Source: a virus
DNA: 34,738 bases
Virus record (IMG/VR): IMGVR_UViG_3300032304_000220
Coordinates: 1-34,738 of that record
Strand: one strand, 5' to 3'
Of this stretch, positions 6,837 through 15,770 are shown piece after piece. The translations under genes were made by a program, and so were the position numbers. The notes beneath the pieces were generated by a model. The model saw nothing but the letters and a program-made list of their open reading frames with translations, searched no databases and was not told the DNA's origin. How positions within the stretch are numbered: the first letter of the stretch is position 1; each line of letters opens with the position of its first letter.

Positions 6837-9044
6837 ATGGCTGACACATACGATGAAAAGAAATATTACGGCGATTTAGACGGTGATCCCCGGATTTCAG
6901 AAGCAATTGAATTCTTACGCCAGGCCGCTGAAGCCGATACGACTAATCGTGCAGAAGCTTTAGATGACGTAAAGTTTGCCGCTGGTGATCAATGGCCAGT
7001 AGAAATCCAAAATAGCCGCAACCTGGAAGCCAGGCCATGCTTAACCATCAATAAAGTTGATGCGTATGTAAGACAAATTTGTAACCAGCAACGCCAGCAA
7101 CGCCCACGTATTAAGTGCCAGGGCATGAACAATCAAACGGATGCCAAGATGGCCCAAATGATTACTGGTATTTGCCGGCACGTAGAAGTTAATTCCAATG
7201 CCGATCATGCGTATGACACGGCGTTTGATTTTGCGGTACGAATGGGGTGGGGATATTGGCGTGTAACTACGGACTATGTACGCCCTGATTCGTTTGACCA
7301 GGAAATCTACATCAAGCCAATTGATAACCCATTTACCGTATATTTTGACCCTAATTCAACCGCCCCGGACGGTTCGGATGCGGAAAAATGCCTTGTTACC
7401 GTGGTCATGGCTAAAGAAAACTTTAGGAAAATGTACCCGGATGCCGATGATGGCGGTAGCTTTTCTGCCAGGGGCACCGGTGATAGCAATAGCGAATGGG
7501 TAACAAAACACGATATTCGTATTGCAGAATACTTTTATACCCGTATTGAAAGCACCAATTTAGTTTTGTTATCTGACGGCACAAGTGCTTATGAAGATGA
7601 ATTGCCAAGTAAAGAAACAATGGAATTGGCTGGTGTTTATGAAGTAAGCAAACGCAAAACATTTAGAAAATCCATTAAATGGTGCAAGTTGACCGCCATG
7701 CAAGTGCTGGAAGAAGGCACCTGGGCCGGTAAATATATTCCAATTGTGCCAACCTATGGCCAGCAATGCGTAGTAGATAACAAGCGTAAGAAGTTTGGCC
7801 TGGTACGTATGGCTAAAGACCCCCAGCGTATGTATAACTTTTGGCAAACATCCATGACTGAATCGGTAGCCCTGGCACCGAAAGCTAAATGGATCATGGC
7901 AGAAGGCCAAGACGAAAACCACGAATCAGAATGGGCTAGTGCCAACAATACGTCCTTTTCTTATCTGCGTTACAAGCAAACAGACATTAACGGCCAGCCA
8001 GCACCACCCCCAATACGCCAGGCCCCGGAACAACCACCGGTAGCAATCATGGCGGCCGCACAATCAATTACTCAGGATTTGCAATCCGTAGTAGGCATTT
8101 TTGATCCAAGCCAACTGCCACAAGGCATGATTAGCGGTAAAGCTTTAAATGGTCAACAGATGCAAACTGATATGACCAATTTCCATTATTACGACAATTT
8201 GACCCGTTCAATTGCCCATACTGGACGTATTATTCTTGACCTTATCCCTAAGATTTATAGCCAGGAACGTGTAATGCGGATCATTGGTGATGACGGTAAA
8301 CCCGAATTAACCACGGTAAACCAGCGTACCGGTGAAATGGATGAAAACGGCATTGAAAAGATACTAAATGACGTAACTGTTGGTGAATATGACGTAGTTA
8401 TGGAAACTGGCCCTGGATATAACACTAAACGCCAGGAAGCAGTTGATTCCATGATGTCATTATTGGCCGCTGATCCTAATTTGATGCAACAGGCCGGTGA
8501 TTTAATCTTCAGAAATATGGATTTCCCTGGCGCAGATATTATTGCGGACCGCCTAGCGGCAGTTAACCCAATGGCCCAAATTGATGAAAAATCACCAATA
8601 CCGCCACAAGTTCAGATGCAATTGGCCGCCAATCAGCAACAGATGCAAGCCATGCAAAAGCAGATTGAGGTTATGTCAATGGTAATGAAGTACCGCACCG
8701 ATGTGGAAGCAGTACGTCAAACTGGTGAAGATCGCCGTGCCGTTATTGCCGCTGAAGTTAAGATGCGTGACCAAAATACCCGTTCATTGACCAGTCAGAA
8801 TAAGACCGAAATTGAAGCATTAATGAAGTTGATTCTTGGCCAAATGGATACTTCTAGGTTAGAAGCTGAAATTATGGCTAGAAACCAAGATCAATATGAA
8901 ATGATGAATAAAGCCACAAATGCCATTGAAGATAATATGGCCGTGATGGCACCAACGCCTGAACAAATGCAACAACAACAACAAATGGCTCAACAGGCCC
9001 AACAAATGCCGCAACAACCAATGCAAGGCCAGCCAATGATGTAG
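6837..9044 (+). CDS. P22-type portal protein
   Basis: The portal is the dodecameric ring through which DNA enters and leaves the capsid. The 735 residues are close to P22 gp1 (725). The N-terminal part matches the P22 portal family: an early EALDDVKFAAGDQWP, then ARPCLTINKVDAYVRQI and NQQRQQRPRIK, followed by the clip and wing region. The C-terminal third is helical and Gln/Met-rich, ending in a Gln-only run and PMQGQPMM, like the barrel helix region and disordered tail of P22 portals. It lies between terL and the scaffold, the standard order. Confidence 0.92.
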   Translation: MADTYDEKKYYGDLDGDPRISEAIEFLRQAAEADTTNRAEALDDVKFAAGDQWPVEIQNSRNLEARPCLTINKVDAYVRQICNQQRQQRPRIKCQGMNNQTDAKMAQMITGICRHVEVNSNADHAYDTAFDFAVRMGWGYWRVTTDYVRPDSFDQEIYIKPIDNPFTVYFDPNSTAPDGSDAEKCLVTVVMAKENFRKMYPDADDGGSFSARGTGDSNSEWVTKHDIRIAEYFYTRIESTNLVLLSDGTSAYEDELPSKETMELAGVYEVSKRKTFRKSIKWCKLTAMQVLEEGTWAGKYIPIVPTYGQQCVVDNKRKKFGLVRMAKDPQRMYNFWQTSMTESVALAPKAKWIMAEGQDENHESEWASANNTSFSYLRYKQTDINGQPAPPPIRQAPEQPPVAIMAAAQSITQDLQSVVGIFDPSQLPQGMISGKALNGQQMQTDMTNFHYYDNLTRSIAHTGRIILDLIPKIYSQERVMRIIGDDGKPELTTVNQRTGEMDENGIEKILNDVTVGEYDVVMETGPGYNTKRQEAVDSMMSLLAADPNLMQQAGDLIFRNMDFPGADIIADRLAAVNPMAQIDEKSPIPPQVQMQLAANQQQMQAMQKQIEVMSMVMKYRTDVEAVRQTGEDRRAVIAAEVKMRDQNTRSLTSQNKTEIEALMKLILGQMDTSRLEAEIMARNQDQYEMMNKATNAIEDNMAVMAPTPEQMQQQQQMAQQAQQMPQQPMQGQPMM

Positions 9045-9073
9045 TTGCAAAACACTAGATATAGTATTAAGAT
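9045..9073 (+). promoter_or_regulatory. Candidate promoter for scaffold and coat
   Basis: TTGCAA (9045-9050) and TAAGAT (9068-9073) are separated by exactly 17 nt in the 85-nt gap after the portal. The -10 hexamer is identical to the one at the early promoter near 31872. The spacer contains a short ACTA-GATA-TAGT dyad. A weak 6-bp hairpin (CCTATG/CATAGG, about 9090-9108) follows. It would give extra messages for the two most abundant head proteins. Confidence 0.5.
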
Positions 9074-9129
9074 TACTTAACAACACTACCTATGGTGTAT
9101 TCATAGGGTTAATTCTTGGGATCATAACC

Positions 9130-10065
9130 ATGTCAGAAGCACAAGTAGCAGAAGTTGCAGAAGTAGTTGAACAACCTAAACAGGCTGGTTCAATCGTAAC
9201 AAGTGAAAATTTAGCGGAATTTAATGCTGATAAATTAGGTTTAGCTTCCGAAGAAAGCCCAACTGCGGCTACTGTTGAGGAAACTCCAGTAGAGCCAGCG
9301 GCCGATAAAGGACAGAGTGAACCAAAATTAGCTGATGATGAAGCGACCGGAACAGATGAAAAGAAGCAAAACCCAAAGTTAGAAAAGCGGTTTTCTGAAC
9401 TGACTAAGCAACGTAAAGAAGCTGAAGCCAGGGCAGAAGAAGCAGAAAGACGTTTGGCGGCAATTGAAAGCAAACAGGCACCACAACAAGCAATACAGGC
9501 ACCTGAAAGCGTTCAAAAGCCAACTCCTGACAATTACAGGGATGCTTTTGAATATGCAGAAGCATTGTCACAATGGTCAGCGGAACAAGCGTTATTAAAG
9601 CGTGAGCAAGAAGTTAAGCAAAAAGAGTTTGAAGTTCAGAAACAAAAGGTCATTCAGACCTGGCAACAGAAACTTGAAGCAACGATTGCTGAACTGCCTG
9701 ATTACGAAGATATGGTGGCATCAAGTAATGTGAAGGTAAACGACACGGTGCGTGATGCGATCCTTGAAAGTGATGTAGGACCAAGAATCCTATATGAACT
9801 AGCAAGTGATGACGATATAGCTGAAAAGCTTTCTACCATGTCAACTGCAAGCGCATTAAAACTTATTGGGAAACTGGAAGCTAAGTTTGAAAAAGCTGAA
9901 GAACCAGTAAAAGCGGAAAAGAAAACTGTTGCGGCGAAGTCTAAAGCACCTGAACCTATTCGTCCTTTAAGGTCCACGGGTGGCGTAGCCGAAGTTAGTA
10001 TGGATGGTAACGATATGTCATACCAACAATGGAAAGCCGCACGACAGGCCGGGAAGATTAGATAA
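9130..10065 (+). CDS. Capsid scaffolding protein
   Basis: Scaffolding proteins guide coat assembly and leave the shell before or during packaging. The 311-residue sequence is highly charged, rich in Ala, Glu and Lys, and has no membrane segment. Residues 75-120 form a strong coiled-coil candidate, with further helix around 155-190. The C-terminus, MSYQQWKAARQAGKIR, is the short basic helix seen at the end of many phage scaffolds, the part that touches the coat in P22 gp8. Length equals that of P22 gp8 (303) closely, and it sits between portal and coat. There is no ClpP-like protease motif. Confidence 0.85.
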   Translation: MSEAQVAEVAEVVEQPKQAGSIVTSENLAEFNADKLGLASEESPTAATVEETPVEPAADKGQSEPKLADDEATGTDEKKQNPKLEKRFSELTKQRKEAEARAEEAERRLAAIESKQAPQQAIQAPESVQKPTPDNYRDAFEYAEALSQWSAEQALLKREQEVKQKEFEVQKQKVIQTWQQKLEATIAELPDYEDMVASSNVKVNDTVRDAILESDVGPRILYELASDDDIAEKLSTMSTASALKLIGKLEAKFEKAEEPVKAEKKTVAAKSKAPEPIRPLRSTGGVAEVSMDGNDMSYQQWKAARQAGKIR

Positions 10066-10098
10066 GGTTAAACCTAATTTAATTTTTAAGGAATTATC

Positions 10099-11337
10099 AT
10101 GAGTAATAATTTATTAACCATTAGCAAGATCACCAACGAAGCGTTGATGGTCCTGGAAAACGAATTAACCTTTACTGGTCAAGTTGACCGTAACTATGAT
10201 GACCAGTTTGCCGTAGTTGGCGCAAAAATTGGTCAAACTGTAAACGTTCGCCGTCCTGGCCGTTTTATCGGTGCAATTGGTCCTAACCTAGTAGTTGAAG
10301 ATTTCAACGAAACTTCAGTACCAGTTACATTGTCAACACAGTTCCAAGTTTCTACCCAGTTCACAACGCAAGACCTAGCATTGTCTTTGGATATGTTCTC
10401 TGATCGTATTCTGAAGCCAGCAATTGCTACTGTTGCTAACAAAATGGACCGTGATGGCCTGGTAACTGCTAAAAACAATACCGCCAACATCGTTGGTACC
10501 GCTGGTACTGCCCCAACTGGTTTGATTACATACCTGACTGCGGCCGCTTACCTTGATTCGGAAGGCGCACCACGTGATGGCCGCCGTTCATGCACAATCG
10601 AGCCATTTACTTCTTCAACCATTGTTGATAGCTTAAAAGGTTTGTTTGTACCAACATCACAGATTTCAAGCCAATACACCAAGGGTTTGATGGGCCGTGA
10701 TTCCGGCGGTATGAACTGGTACATGGACCAAAACGTTGTATCACAAACGTTCGGTTCTTATGCTTCCGCAACATTGTCTTGCAACGTAACAACTGCAACT
10801 GGTTTCTTGACAAGTGGCTGGGCTTATTCAAGCAACATCACTATTGGTGCGGCTTCTGCGGCGGCTACATTGAACCAGGGCGATACATTTACCATTGCTG
10901 GCGTATTTGCGGTTAACCCACAAAACCGTCAGTCTTATGGCAAATTGCGTAACTTTGTAGTTCAATCTACAACTGCAATTGGTTCCGGCGGTACTGCAAC
11001 TGTTACCGTTGTTCCAGCCGTTATTACTGCTGGCCAGTTCCAAAACGTTAGCGTTACATCAAGCGGTTCACAGACTGTTACCCCATTCAACAATACTGGC
11101 GTAACTTCACCACAGAACATTTTGATGCACCGCAATGCGTTCACTTTGGCTTGTGCTGACTTAGAATTGCCTGAAGGCGTTCATTTTGCTGGCCGTGCAA
11201 GCGATAAGGAACTTGGTTTGTCAATCCGTGTGGTTCGTCAATACACCATCAACAACGATTCCATCCCAACACGTTTGGACGTTCTGTATGGCTGGGCACC
11301 TTTGTACCCTGAATTGGCTTGCCGTATCGCATCGTAA
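10099..11337 (+). CDS. Major coat protein, P22 gp5-like
   Basis: This 412-residue protein builds the icosahedral shell with an HK97-type fold. It is close in length to P22 gp5 (430) and shows the family pattern: N-terminal ENELTFTGQVDRNYDDQF, the GQTVNVRRPGRF block (residues 47-58), the FTTQDLALSLDMFSDRIL helix region, and the C-terminal LELPEGVHFAGRASDKELGL and VRQYTINNDSIPTRLDVLYG. The middle (about 215-330) is Thr/Ser/Ala-rich and probably contains an inserted I-domain. Ribosome site AAGGAA sits 8 nt before the ATG. A strong terminator lies 8 nt after the stop. It is the likely client of the phage GroES. Confidence 0.93.
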   Translation: MSNNLLTISKITNEALMVLENELTFTGQVDRNYDDQFAVVGAKIGQTVNVRRPGRFIGAIGPNLVVEDFNETSVPVTLSTQFQVSTQFTTQDLALSLDMFSDRILKPAIATVANKMDRDGLVTAKNNTANIVGTAGTAPTGLITYLTAAAYLDSEGAPRDGRRSCTIEPFTSSTIVDSLKGLFVPTSQISSQYTKGLMGRDSGGMNWYMDQNVVSQTFGSYASATLSCNVTTATGFLTSGWAYSSNITIGAASAAATLNQGDTFTIAGVFAVNPQNRQSYGKLRNFVVQSTTAIGSGGTATVTVVPAVITAGQFQNVSVTSSGSQTVTPFNNTGVTSPQNILMHRNAFTLACADLELPEGVHFAGRASDKELGLSIRVVRQYTINNDSIPTRLDVLYGWAPLYPELACRIAS

Positions 11338-11344
11338 TGAAATA

Positions 11345-11368
11345 GGGGGGATCAAACCCCCCATTTTT
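11345..11368 (+). terminator. Strong rho-independent terminator after the coat gene
   Basis: GGGGGG (11345-11350) pairs with CCCCCC (11357-11362) around a 6-nt loop and runs into ATTTTT. It should cut the head-gene message after coat, setting coat levels apart from those of the downstream fibre genes. Confidence 0.9.
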
Positions 11369-11395
11369 GATCACTAAATTTAAGGAATTAATATC

Positions 11396-11818
11396 ATGGC
11401 AAATCCAGGCCCAGCAACAACCGTAACAAATCACCCATCGAACCTAGCTACTAACCAGGCTATTCGCCTACTAGCTTCTTTCCAGGGTGTAAACGTAAAC
11501 GCAACCGGCGATACCGTACTACCGGTTATCAATACTGATCGCTATTCTGTTTCTAACGTTGTTTTTACAAATGCTTCAGTTAGCTTGACTACTGCATTAG
11601 CTGGTGTATTTACTGCACCTTCTGCTGGTGGTACTGCAATTGTTGCAAATGCCGCATTGTCAGCAATGACTGCTTCTACTGTTGTTAGCCAACGTACCGT
11701 TGCTTCAACTGCGGCACAAACCGGTCAAAATCTTTATGTAAACGTTGGTACTGCACAAGGTGCGGCCGCCACTATGGACGTTTTCGTATATGGTTACGAT
11801 CTAACATTCCTACCTTAA
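11396..11818 (+). CDS. Small beta-rich structural protein (possible head decoration protein)
   Basis: This 140-residue protein is made mostly of Ala, Thr, Val, Ser and Asn with few charges, typical of exposed beta-structured virion proteins. It is isolated between two strong terminators (11345 and 11845), with its own ribosome site (AAGGAA). That makes it a separately tuned, probably abundant product. Such genes right after coat often encode decoration or head-fibre proteins; I do not recognise a family. The C-terminal stretch AATMDVFVYGYDLTFLP ends in a hydrophobic strand. Function is inferred from position only. Confidence 0.65.
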   Translation: MANPGPATTVTNHPSNLATNQAIRLLASFQGVNVNATGDTVLPVINTDRYSVSNVVFTNASVSLTTALAGVFTAPSAGGTAIVANAALSAMTASTVVSQRTVASTAAQTGQNLYVNVGTAQGAAATMDVFVYGYDLTFLP

Positions 11819-11843
11819 TAGGGACCAGGAAATAGTGAGAAAA

Positions 11844-11870
11844 GCCACCCCCATAAAGGGTGGTTTTTTT
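11844..11870 (+). terminator. Strong rho-independent terminator
   Basis: CCACCC (11845-11850) pairs with GGGTGG (11858-11863) around a 7-nt loop, followed by seven T's (11864-11870). AAAG upstream can extend the stem into the T-run, so it may also work on the opposite strand. Confidence 0.9.
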
Positions 11871-11882
11871 CCTTTTTAAGCT

Positions 11883-11888
11883 TATAAT
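11883..11888 (+). promoter_or_regulatory. Perfect -10 hexamer without a clear -35
   Basis: TATAAT lies 13 nt after the terminator and 28 nt before the next ATG. No good -35 is visible at 16-18 nt spacing. A message must start somewhere for the fibre genes if the terminator is efficient, which makes the site worth noting. Confidence 0.3.
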
Positions 11889-11915
11889 TAATCATCCTCA
11901 TTTAAAGGAAATACC

Positions 11916-12239
11916 ATGCCATCTACCACTATTGCCCGTGGAAATGCAATCAGCACTTTCTACACTCAACCATCTATTACCCCAGCCGAAGTAGCCGCAA
12001 ACATTACTGCCGCACAAACTTTTACTATTGCTGGCTTATTAACAACTGATCATGTAACCGTATCATGCGCTGGCGCACAAACTGCCGGCATTTTTATTGC
12101 TGATGCACGTGTTTCAGCCGCTAATACATTAAGCGTTCAGTTTGGTAACTGTACCGCTGGCGCATTGACACCAGCCGCAGGTGCTTACTATGTTGACGTT
12201 GTACGTATTGAAGGTCCATTACCTACAACTGCGGTTTAA
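11916..12239 (+). CDS. Small beta-rich structural protein, unknown
   Basis: This 107-residue protein is of low charge, rich in Ala, Thr and Ile. It contains FTIAGLLTTDHVTVSCAGAQ and ends LTPAAGAYYVDVVRIEGP. The pattern of alternating strands and small residues suggests a beta sandwich of the kind used in virion surfaces or fibre bases. The stop is 2 nt from the next start, and the ribosome site AAAGGAA is strong. I do not recognise the family. It resembles its two neighbours in composition but not in sequence. Confidence 0.6.
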   Translation: MPSTTIARGNAISTFYTQPSITPAEVAANITAAQTFTIAGLLTTDHVTVSCAGAQTAGIFIADARVSAANTLSVQFGNCTAGALTPAAGAYYVDVVRIEGPLPTTAV

Positions 12240-12241
12240 TC

Positions 12242-12583
12242 ATGAATCAATTAAACGCTATACGTCCAATTGGCCCTACAACTGGTATTACAGTTGGTAG
12301 TTCTTCATCTACTGCCGTCACTATTAGTGCTTCAGGCAACAACGAAATGGACTATTGTGCTTTTTTGAATACTGCTTCTACACCGGTGACAATTAACATT
12401 TTTCCGGTAGTAGGTGGTGTAGGTACTGCTAGTGCGGCCGTAGTGCCTACTGGTACCCCAACAAACACAGTAGTTTTGGGTATTGCTATGCAAGCACCAA
12501 TGGTTATTGCCGTTCCACCAACGTTTTCAATTACTACTATTGGAACGTCCGGAACGCTATATGTAACGCCAGTAAGCTATTAG
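12242..12583 (+). CDS. Small beta-rich structural protein, unknown
   Basis: These 113 residues are rich in Thr, Val, Pro and Gly, with almost no charged residues after position 35 (VPTGTPTNTVVLGIAMQAPMVIAVPP). The composition fits a virion beta-structured protein. It follows the previous gene by 2 nt and precedes the long fibre by 15 nt, so the three are probably co-transcribed. Function unknown; an accessory role at the fibre attachment or a head fibre is a guess from position. Confidence 0.6.
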   Translation: MNQLNAIRPIGPTTGITVGSSSSTAVTISASGNNEMDYCAFLNTASTPVTINIFPVVGGVGTASAAVVPTGTPTNTVVLGIAMQAPMVIAVPPTFSITTIGTSGTLYVTPVSY

Positions 12584-12598
12584 TCTTAAAGGAAAAGT

Positions 12599-14971
12599 AT
12601 GAGTAACCCATCTAATTCTGACGTACAGAATTTATTACCAGTTCAAGCCTACTTCAATTTAGATGGGTCCTTTAATACTTTTATTGGTCAGGGTGTGCCG
12701 TTCTATGCATCGGTTAACCCTAGTCAATCCGGCCTTAATATTACAAATAGTACGATAAACAGTACGACTATTGGTGCTACAACGCCTTCAACTGGCGTAT
12801 TTACAAACATTGCAACAACAACCGGCACAATTACTACTGCCGCAAGCGGTCCAACTGACATTGTTAATAAACAATATGTTGATTATTTTGCCGCTGGATT
12901 AAGCTGGAAAGCCCCAGCATTAACTGCAACCTCTGCCAATATTACGTTGTCAGGATTGCAAACTATTAATGGCGTAACCGTTGCCGCTGGCGATACCGTA
13001 TTAGTTAAAGACCAAACCAATGCCGCACAAAACGGTATTTATATTGCTTCTGCTACTGCTTGGACGTATTCGGTGGGCGGCGATACATGGAATGAATACA
13101 TTGGTGCCATTATCTTTATTACTTCCGGATCATTAAACGGAACTGCATGGTATTGCACCGCACAACCTGGCGGCACCCTTGGCGTTACCGCAATGAATTG
13201 GTCCAATTTTAGCGTAGCATCAACTTACACCGCTGGTACTGGTTTAACCCTTGTTGGAACCCAATTTAACATTGCTAATACTGCCGTTACTGCGGCCGCT
13301 TATGGTTCAGCAACCCAAGTAGGTACATTTACAGTAAACGCCCAGGGCCAATTAACTTTAGCCGGCAATACAACTGTAACCCCAGCCGTAGGATCAATTA
13401 CCGGGCTTGGTACTGGCGTAGCAACTGCATTAGCAGTCAATACCGGTACCGCTGGTGCTTTTGTAGTCAATGGTGGCGCATTAGGAACCCCAGCTTCCGG
13501 TGATTTTTCTACTGGAACGTTTACTTGGCCAACATTTAATCAAAATACAACTGGTTATGCGGCTGGTTTGGCTGGTGGTGCGGCAGGTTCATTGCCTTAC
13601 CAATCTGCCCTTAATGCCACTACATTTTTAGCCGCTGGCACAAATGGTCAGATTCTTACATTGGCCGGCGGCGTTCCAACTTGGGCAAATGCTGGTTCAA
13701 GCGGAGTTACTTCAATTGCAACTGCTGGTACTGTAAATGGAATTACCCTTACTGGTGGCCCAATTACAAGCACCGGAACAATTACACTTGGCGGTACGTT
13801 GGATTTATCTGCGCCCCCAGCAATTGGCAACACAACTGCAAACACAATTCGTGGCACAACGGTTACTGCAACTACTGGGTTTGTTGGAACTAATTTTGAT
13901 GCCGCTGGATCGGGCGGTGGATCTTTAAGAACTAACGGTGGATCTGCTTGCTTGCAATGGGGCGGTGGTGGTGCTGTAAATGTCACAGTAAACGGCCCAA
14001 TCAATATGAATGGCTCTAATGCACAAGTAGATATTAGTCCTACTGGTACAGGCCATGTTCATATAAAACCAACTGGTACAGGCTCAGTTGAAATTGCGCC
14101 TACAAACCCTGGAACAATGAACAACTTGGTTATTGGTGGAACAACGCCTTTAGCTGGCACATTTACCGATTTTAGAGTAAATAACACTATTTCATTGGCT
14201 GGTTCAACTGGCACCGCTGGTTATTTATTGCAATCTAATGGTGCTTCTGCGCCTACCTGGGTAGCGCAATCTACTATTGCCGCCGGTTCTGCAACAACCG
14301 CAACAACTGCTACAAACGCTAATAACGTAGCAATTATTGACGATACAACAACGGCAACTACTGTATATCCAACCTGGTCAAATGGCACTAGCGGAAACCA
14401 ACCATTAGAAACTTCTTCTACTAAATTAAGTTTTGTGCCTTCTACTGGGCGTTTAACTGCAACTTCTTTTGCTGGTGATGGATCTGCTTTAACTGGTTTG
14501 GCTGGTGGATTTGCAAGCGGTACAGTTATGCTTTTTGCTCAAACTTCTGCGCCTACTGGATGGACTAAAAATACAACTACTGGTGATAATTCTGCTTTGC
14601 GTGTTGTAACAGGAACGGCAAGCACAGGTGGATCGGTAGCTTTTACTACTGCGTTTGCAAGCCAAACCCCAACTGGTTCAGTAAGTATTACCGCAGTTTC
14701 GGGTAGTGCTGGTGCAACAACTTTAACAACTCCTCAAATTCCTTCCCATACTCACCAAGTAGGTTTTACTGACCAACAATCGCAGCCATCTAGGGCTACA
14801 TTTGGTTTTAACGATGCAAATACTACCCCAGCCCAAACTACAACCGCAACAGGTGGTGGCGGTAGTCACACCCACCCATTTAGTTTTACAAGTGGATCAG
14901 GTACATTTACTGGCAATGCAATTAACCTTGCCGTTCAATATATTGATGTCATTCGTGCAACCAAGGATTGA
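12599..14971 (+). CDS. Long tail fibre with C-terminal collar-like HxH domain
   Basis: This 790-residue, Thr/Gly/Ala-rich fibre protein would contact the host surface. The segment from about residue 95 (NKQYVDYFAAGLSWKAP, then VLVKDQTNAAQNGIYIAS) is a common phage fibre module. Repeated TGTAG/TPTGTGSV-type strands follow in the middle. The C-terminal 140 residues look like the tail-collar/fibre-tip fold: GTVMLFAQTSAPTGWTK, then IPSHTH (about 714-719) and GGSHTHPF (about 754-761). In related tips, paired HxH motifs bind metal along the fibre axis. It ends 2 nt before the next start. There is no P22-type tailspike hydrolase, so a binding rather than a cutting role is likely. Confidence 0.85.
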   Translation: MSNPSNSDVQNLLPVQAYFNLDGSFNTFIGQGVPFYASVNPSQSGLNITNSTINSTTIGATTPSTGVFTNIATTTGTITTAASGPTDIVNKQYVDYFAAGLSWKAPALTATSANITLSGLQTINGVTVAAGDTVLVKDQTNAAQNGIYIASATAWTYSVGGDTWNEYIGAIIFITSGSLNGTAWYCTAQPGGTLGVTAMNWSNFSVASTYTAGTGLTLVGTQFNIANTAVTAAAYGSATQVGTFTVNAQGQLTLAGNTTVTPAVGSITGLGTGVATALAVNTGTAGAFVVNGGALGTPASGDFSTGTFTWPTFNQNTTGYAAGLAGGAAGSLPYQSALNATTFLAAGTNGQILTLAGGVPTWANAGSSGVTSIATAGTVNGITLTGGPITSTGTITLGGTLDLSAPPAIGNTTANTIRGTTVTATTGFVGTNFDAAGSGGGSLRTNGGSACLQWGGGGAVNVTVNGPINMNGSNAQVDISPTGTGHVHIKPTGTGSVEIAPTNPGTMNNLVIGGTTPLAGTFTDFRVNNTISLAGSTGTAGYLLQSNGASAPTWVAQSTIAAGSATTATTATNANNVAIIDDTTTATTVYPTWSNGTSGNQPLETSSTKLSFVPSTGRLTATSFAGDGSALTGLAGGFASGTVMLFAQTSAPTGWTKNTTTGDNSALRVVTGTASTGGSVAFTTAFASQTPTGSVSITAVSGSAGATTLTTPQIPSHTHQVGFTDQQSQPSRATFGFNDANTTPAQTTTATGGGGSHTHPFSFTSGSGTFTGNAINLAVQYIDVIRATKD

Positions 14972-14973
14972 TA

Positions 14974-15297
14974 ATGGGAACACTTAAAAACGGTACATTT
15001 TGCCCGCTTATAAAAAAAGATTGCGTTGGTCTTACTTGTGCGTGGTACACAAGAGTTCAGGGATATGACATGAATAGTGGTAGTCAAGTTGATAGTTATG
15101 AATGTGCTATTGCTTGGCTACCTATGCTTCTCATTGAAAATTCAGGTCAGCAAAGACAAACTGGTGCGGCAGTTGAATCATTTAGAAATGAAATGGTCAA
15201 ATCAAATGAACAATCACAACAACTTTTGTTAGCTACGGCAGGTATTGTTCAAGCGCAAAACGAAGATCAGCCAAAATTAATTAGGAGTATTAAATAA
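14974..15297 (+). CDS. Small protein with four cysteines, fibre-associated
   Basis: This 107-residue protein has C10, C17, C22 and C44 in its first half, a plausible zinc or Fe-S site, with CAIAWLPMLLIENSGQQRQTGAAVESFR after it. I recall close patterns in proteins next to tail fibres in many aquatic phages; no function is known. The ATG at 14974 has AAGGA at the right distance, while an upstream TTG does not. It overlaps the next start by 1 nt (TAATG). Confidence 0.7.
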   Translation: MGTLKNGTFCPLIKKDCVGLTCAWYTRVQGYDMNSGSQVDSYECAIAWLPMLLIENSGQQRQTGAAVESFRNEMVKSNEQSQQLLLATAGIVQAQNEDQPKLIRSIK

Positions 15298-15770
15298 TGA
15301 AACTAACTATTATTCCTATTGACGGATCAGTTGGCAAAGATGGTTTGTTTTATATTGACCTGGATTTAACATCATGCAATATTCCAGCCGATGTACACGC
15401 CCTTCAATGGGATGATGTAGCTGGCTGGATTGAATATAATTCTCCATTAGTACAAAATCAACCTATTACTGAATTACCAGCCTGGGCAAATTGTTGTATG
15501 GCTAAATGGGATGAAGCCAATAATCCACCTACGCCTGATCCAGTACCACCAACCGCCGAAGAAAATAAAACAACTGCTGTAAATAAATTACAGGCAACAG
15601 ATTGGGCAACTATTCCTGATGTTGCTGATCCAGCTAAGAGTAACCCTTACTTAAGTAACGCACAAGATTTTGTTACTTATCGCAATGCGGTTCGTCAGTA
15701 TGCGGTATATCCAGCAGCCGGGTATATTAACTGGCCTGCTGTTCCACAAGAGGTTTGGACTACCGTATAG
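15297..15770 (+). CDS. Tail fibre assembly-like protein
   Basis: These 157 residues include a beta-rich first half (DLTSCNIPADVHALQWDDVAGWIEY), a Pro-rich hinge (PPTPDPVPPT, about 76-85) and a helical second half with KLQATDWATIPDVADPAKSN and YRNAVRQYAVYP. The second half matches the pattern common in fibre-assembly chaperones and related proteins encoded just after phage fibres. A role in trimerising or attaching the fibre at 12599 is therefore likely, though not proven. The TAG stop overlaps the GTG start of the next gene. Confidence 0.7.
   Translation: MKLTIIPIDGSVGKDGLFYIDLDLTSCNIPADVHALQWDDVAGWIEYNSPLVQNQPITELPAWANCCMAKWDEANNPPTPDPVPPTAEENKTTAVNKLQATDWATIPDVADPAKSNPYLSNAQDFVTYRNAVRQYAVYPAAGYINWPAVPQEVWTTV

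Noticed and set aside
13648-14004. Leftward 118-codon open frame within the long fibre gene
   Set aside because: It is antisense to a Thr/Gly/Ala-rich repeat region, which readily gives long Pro/Val-rich open frames on the other strand.
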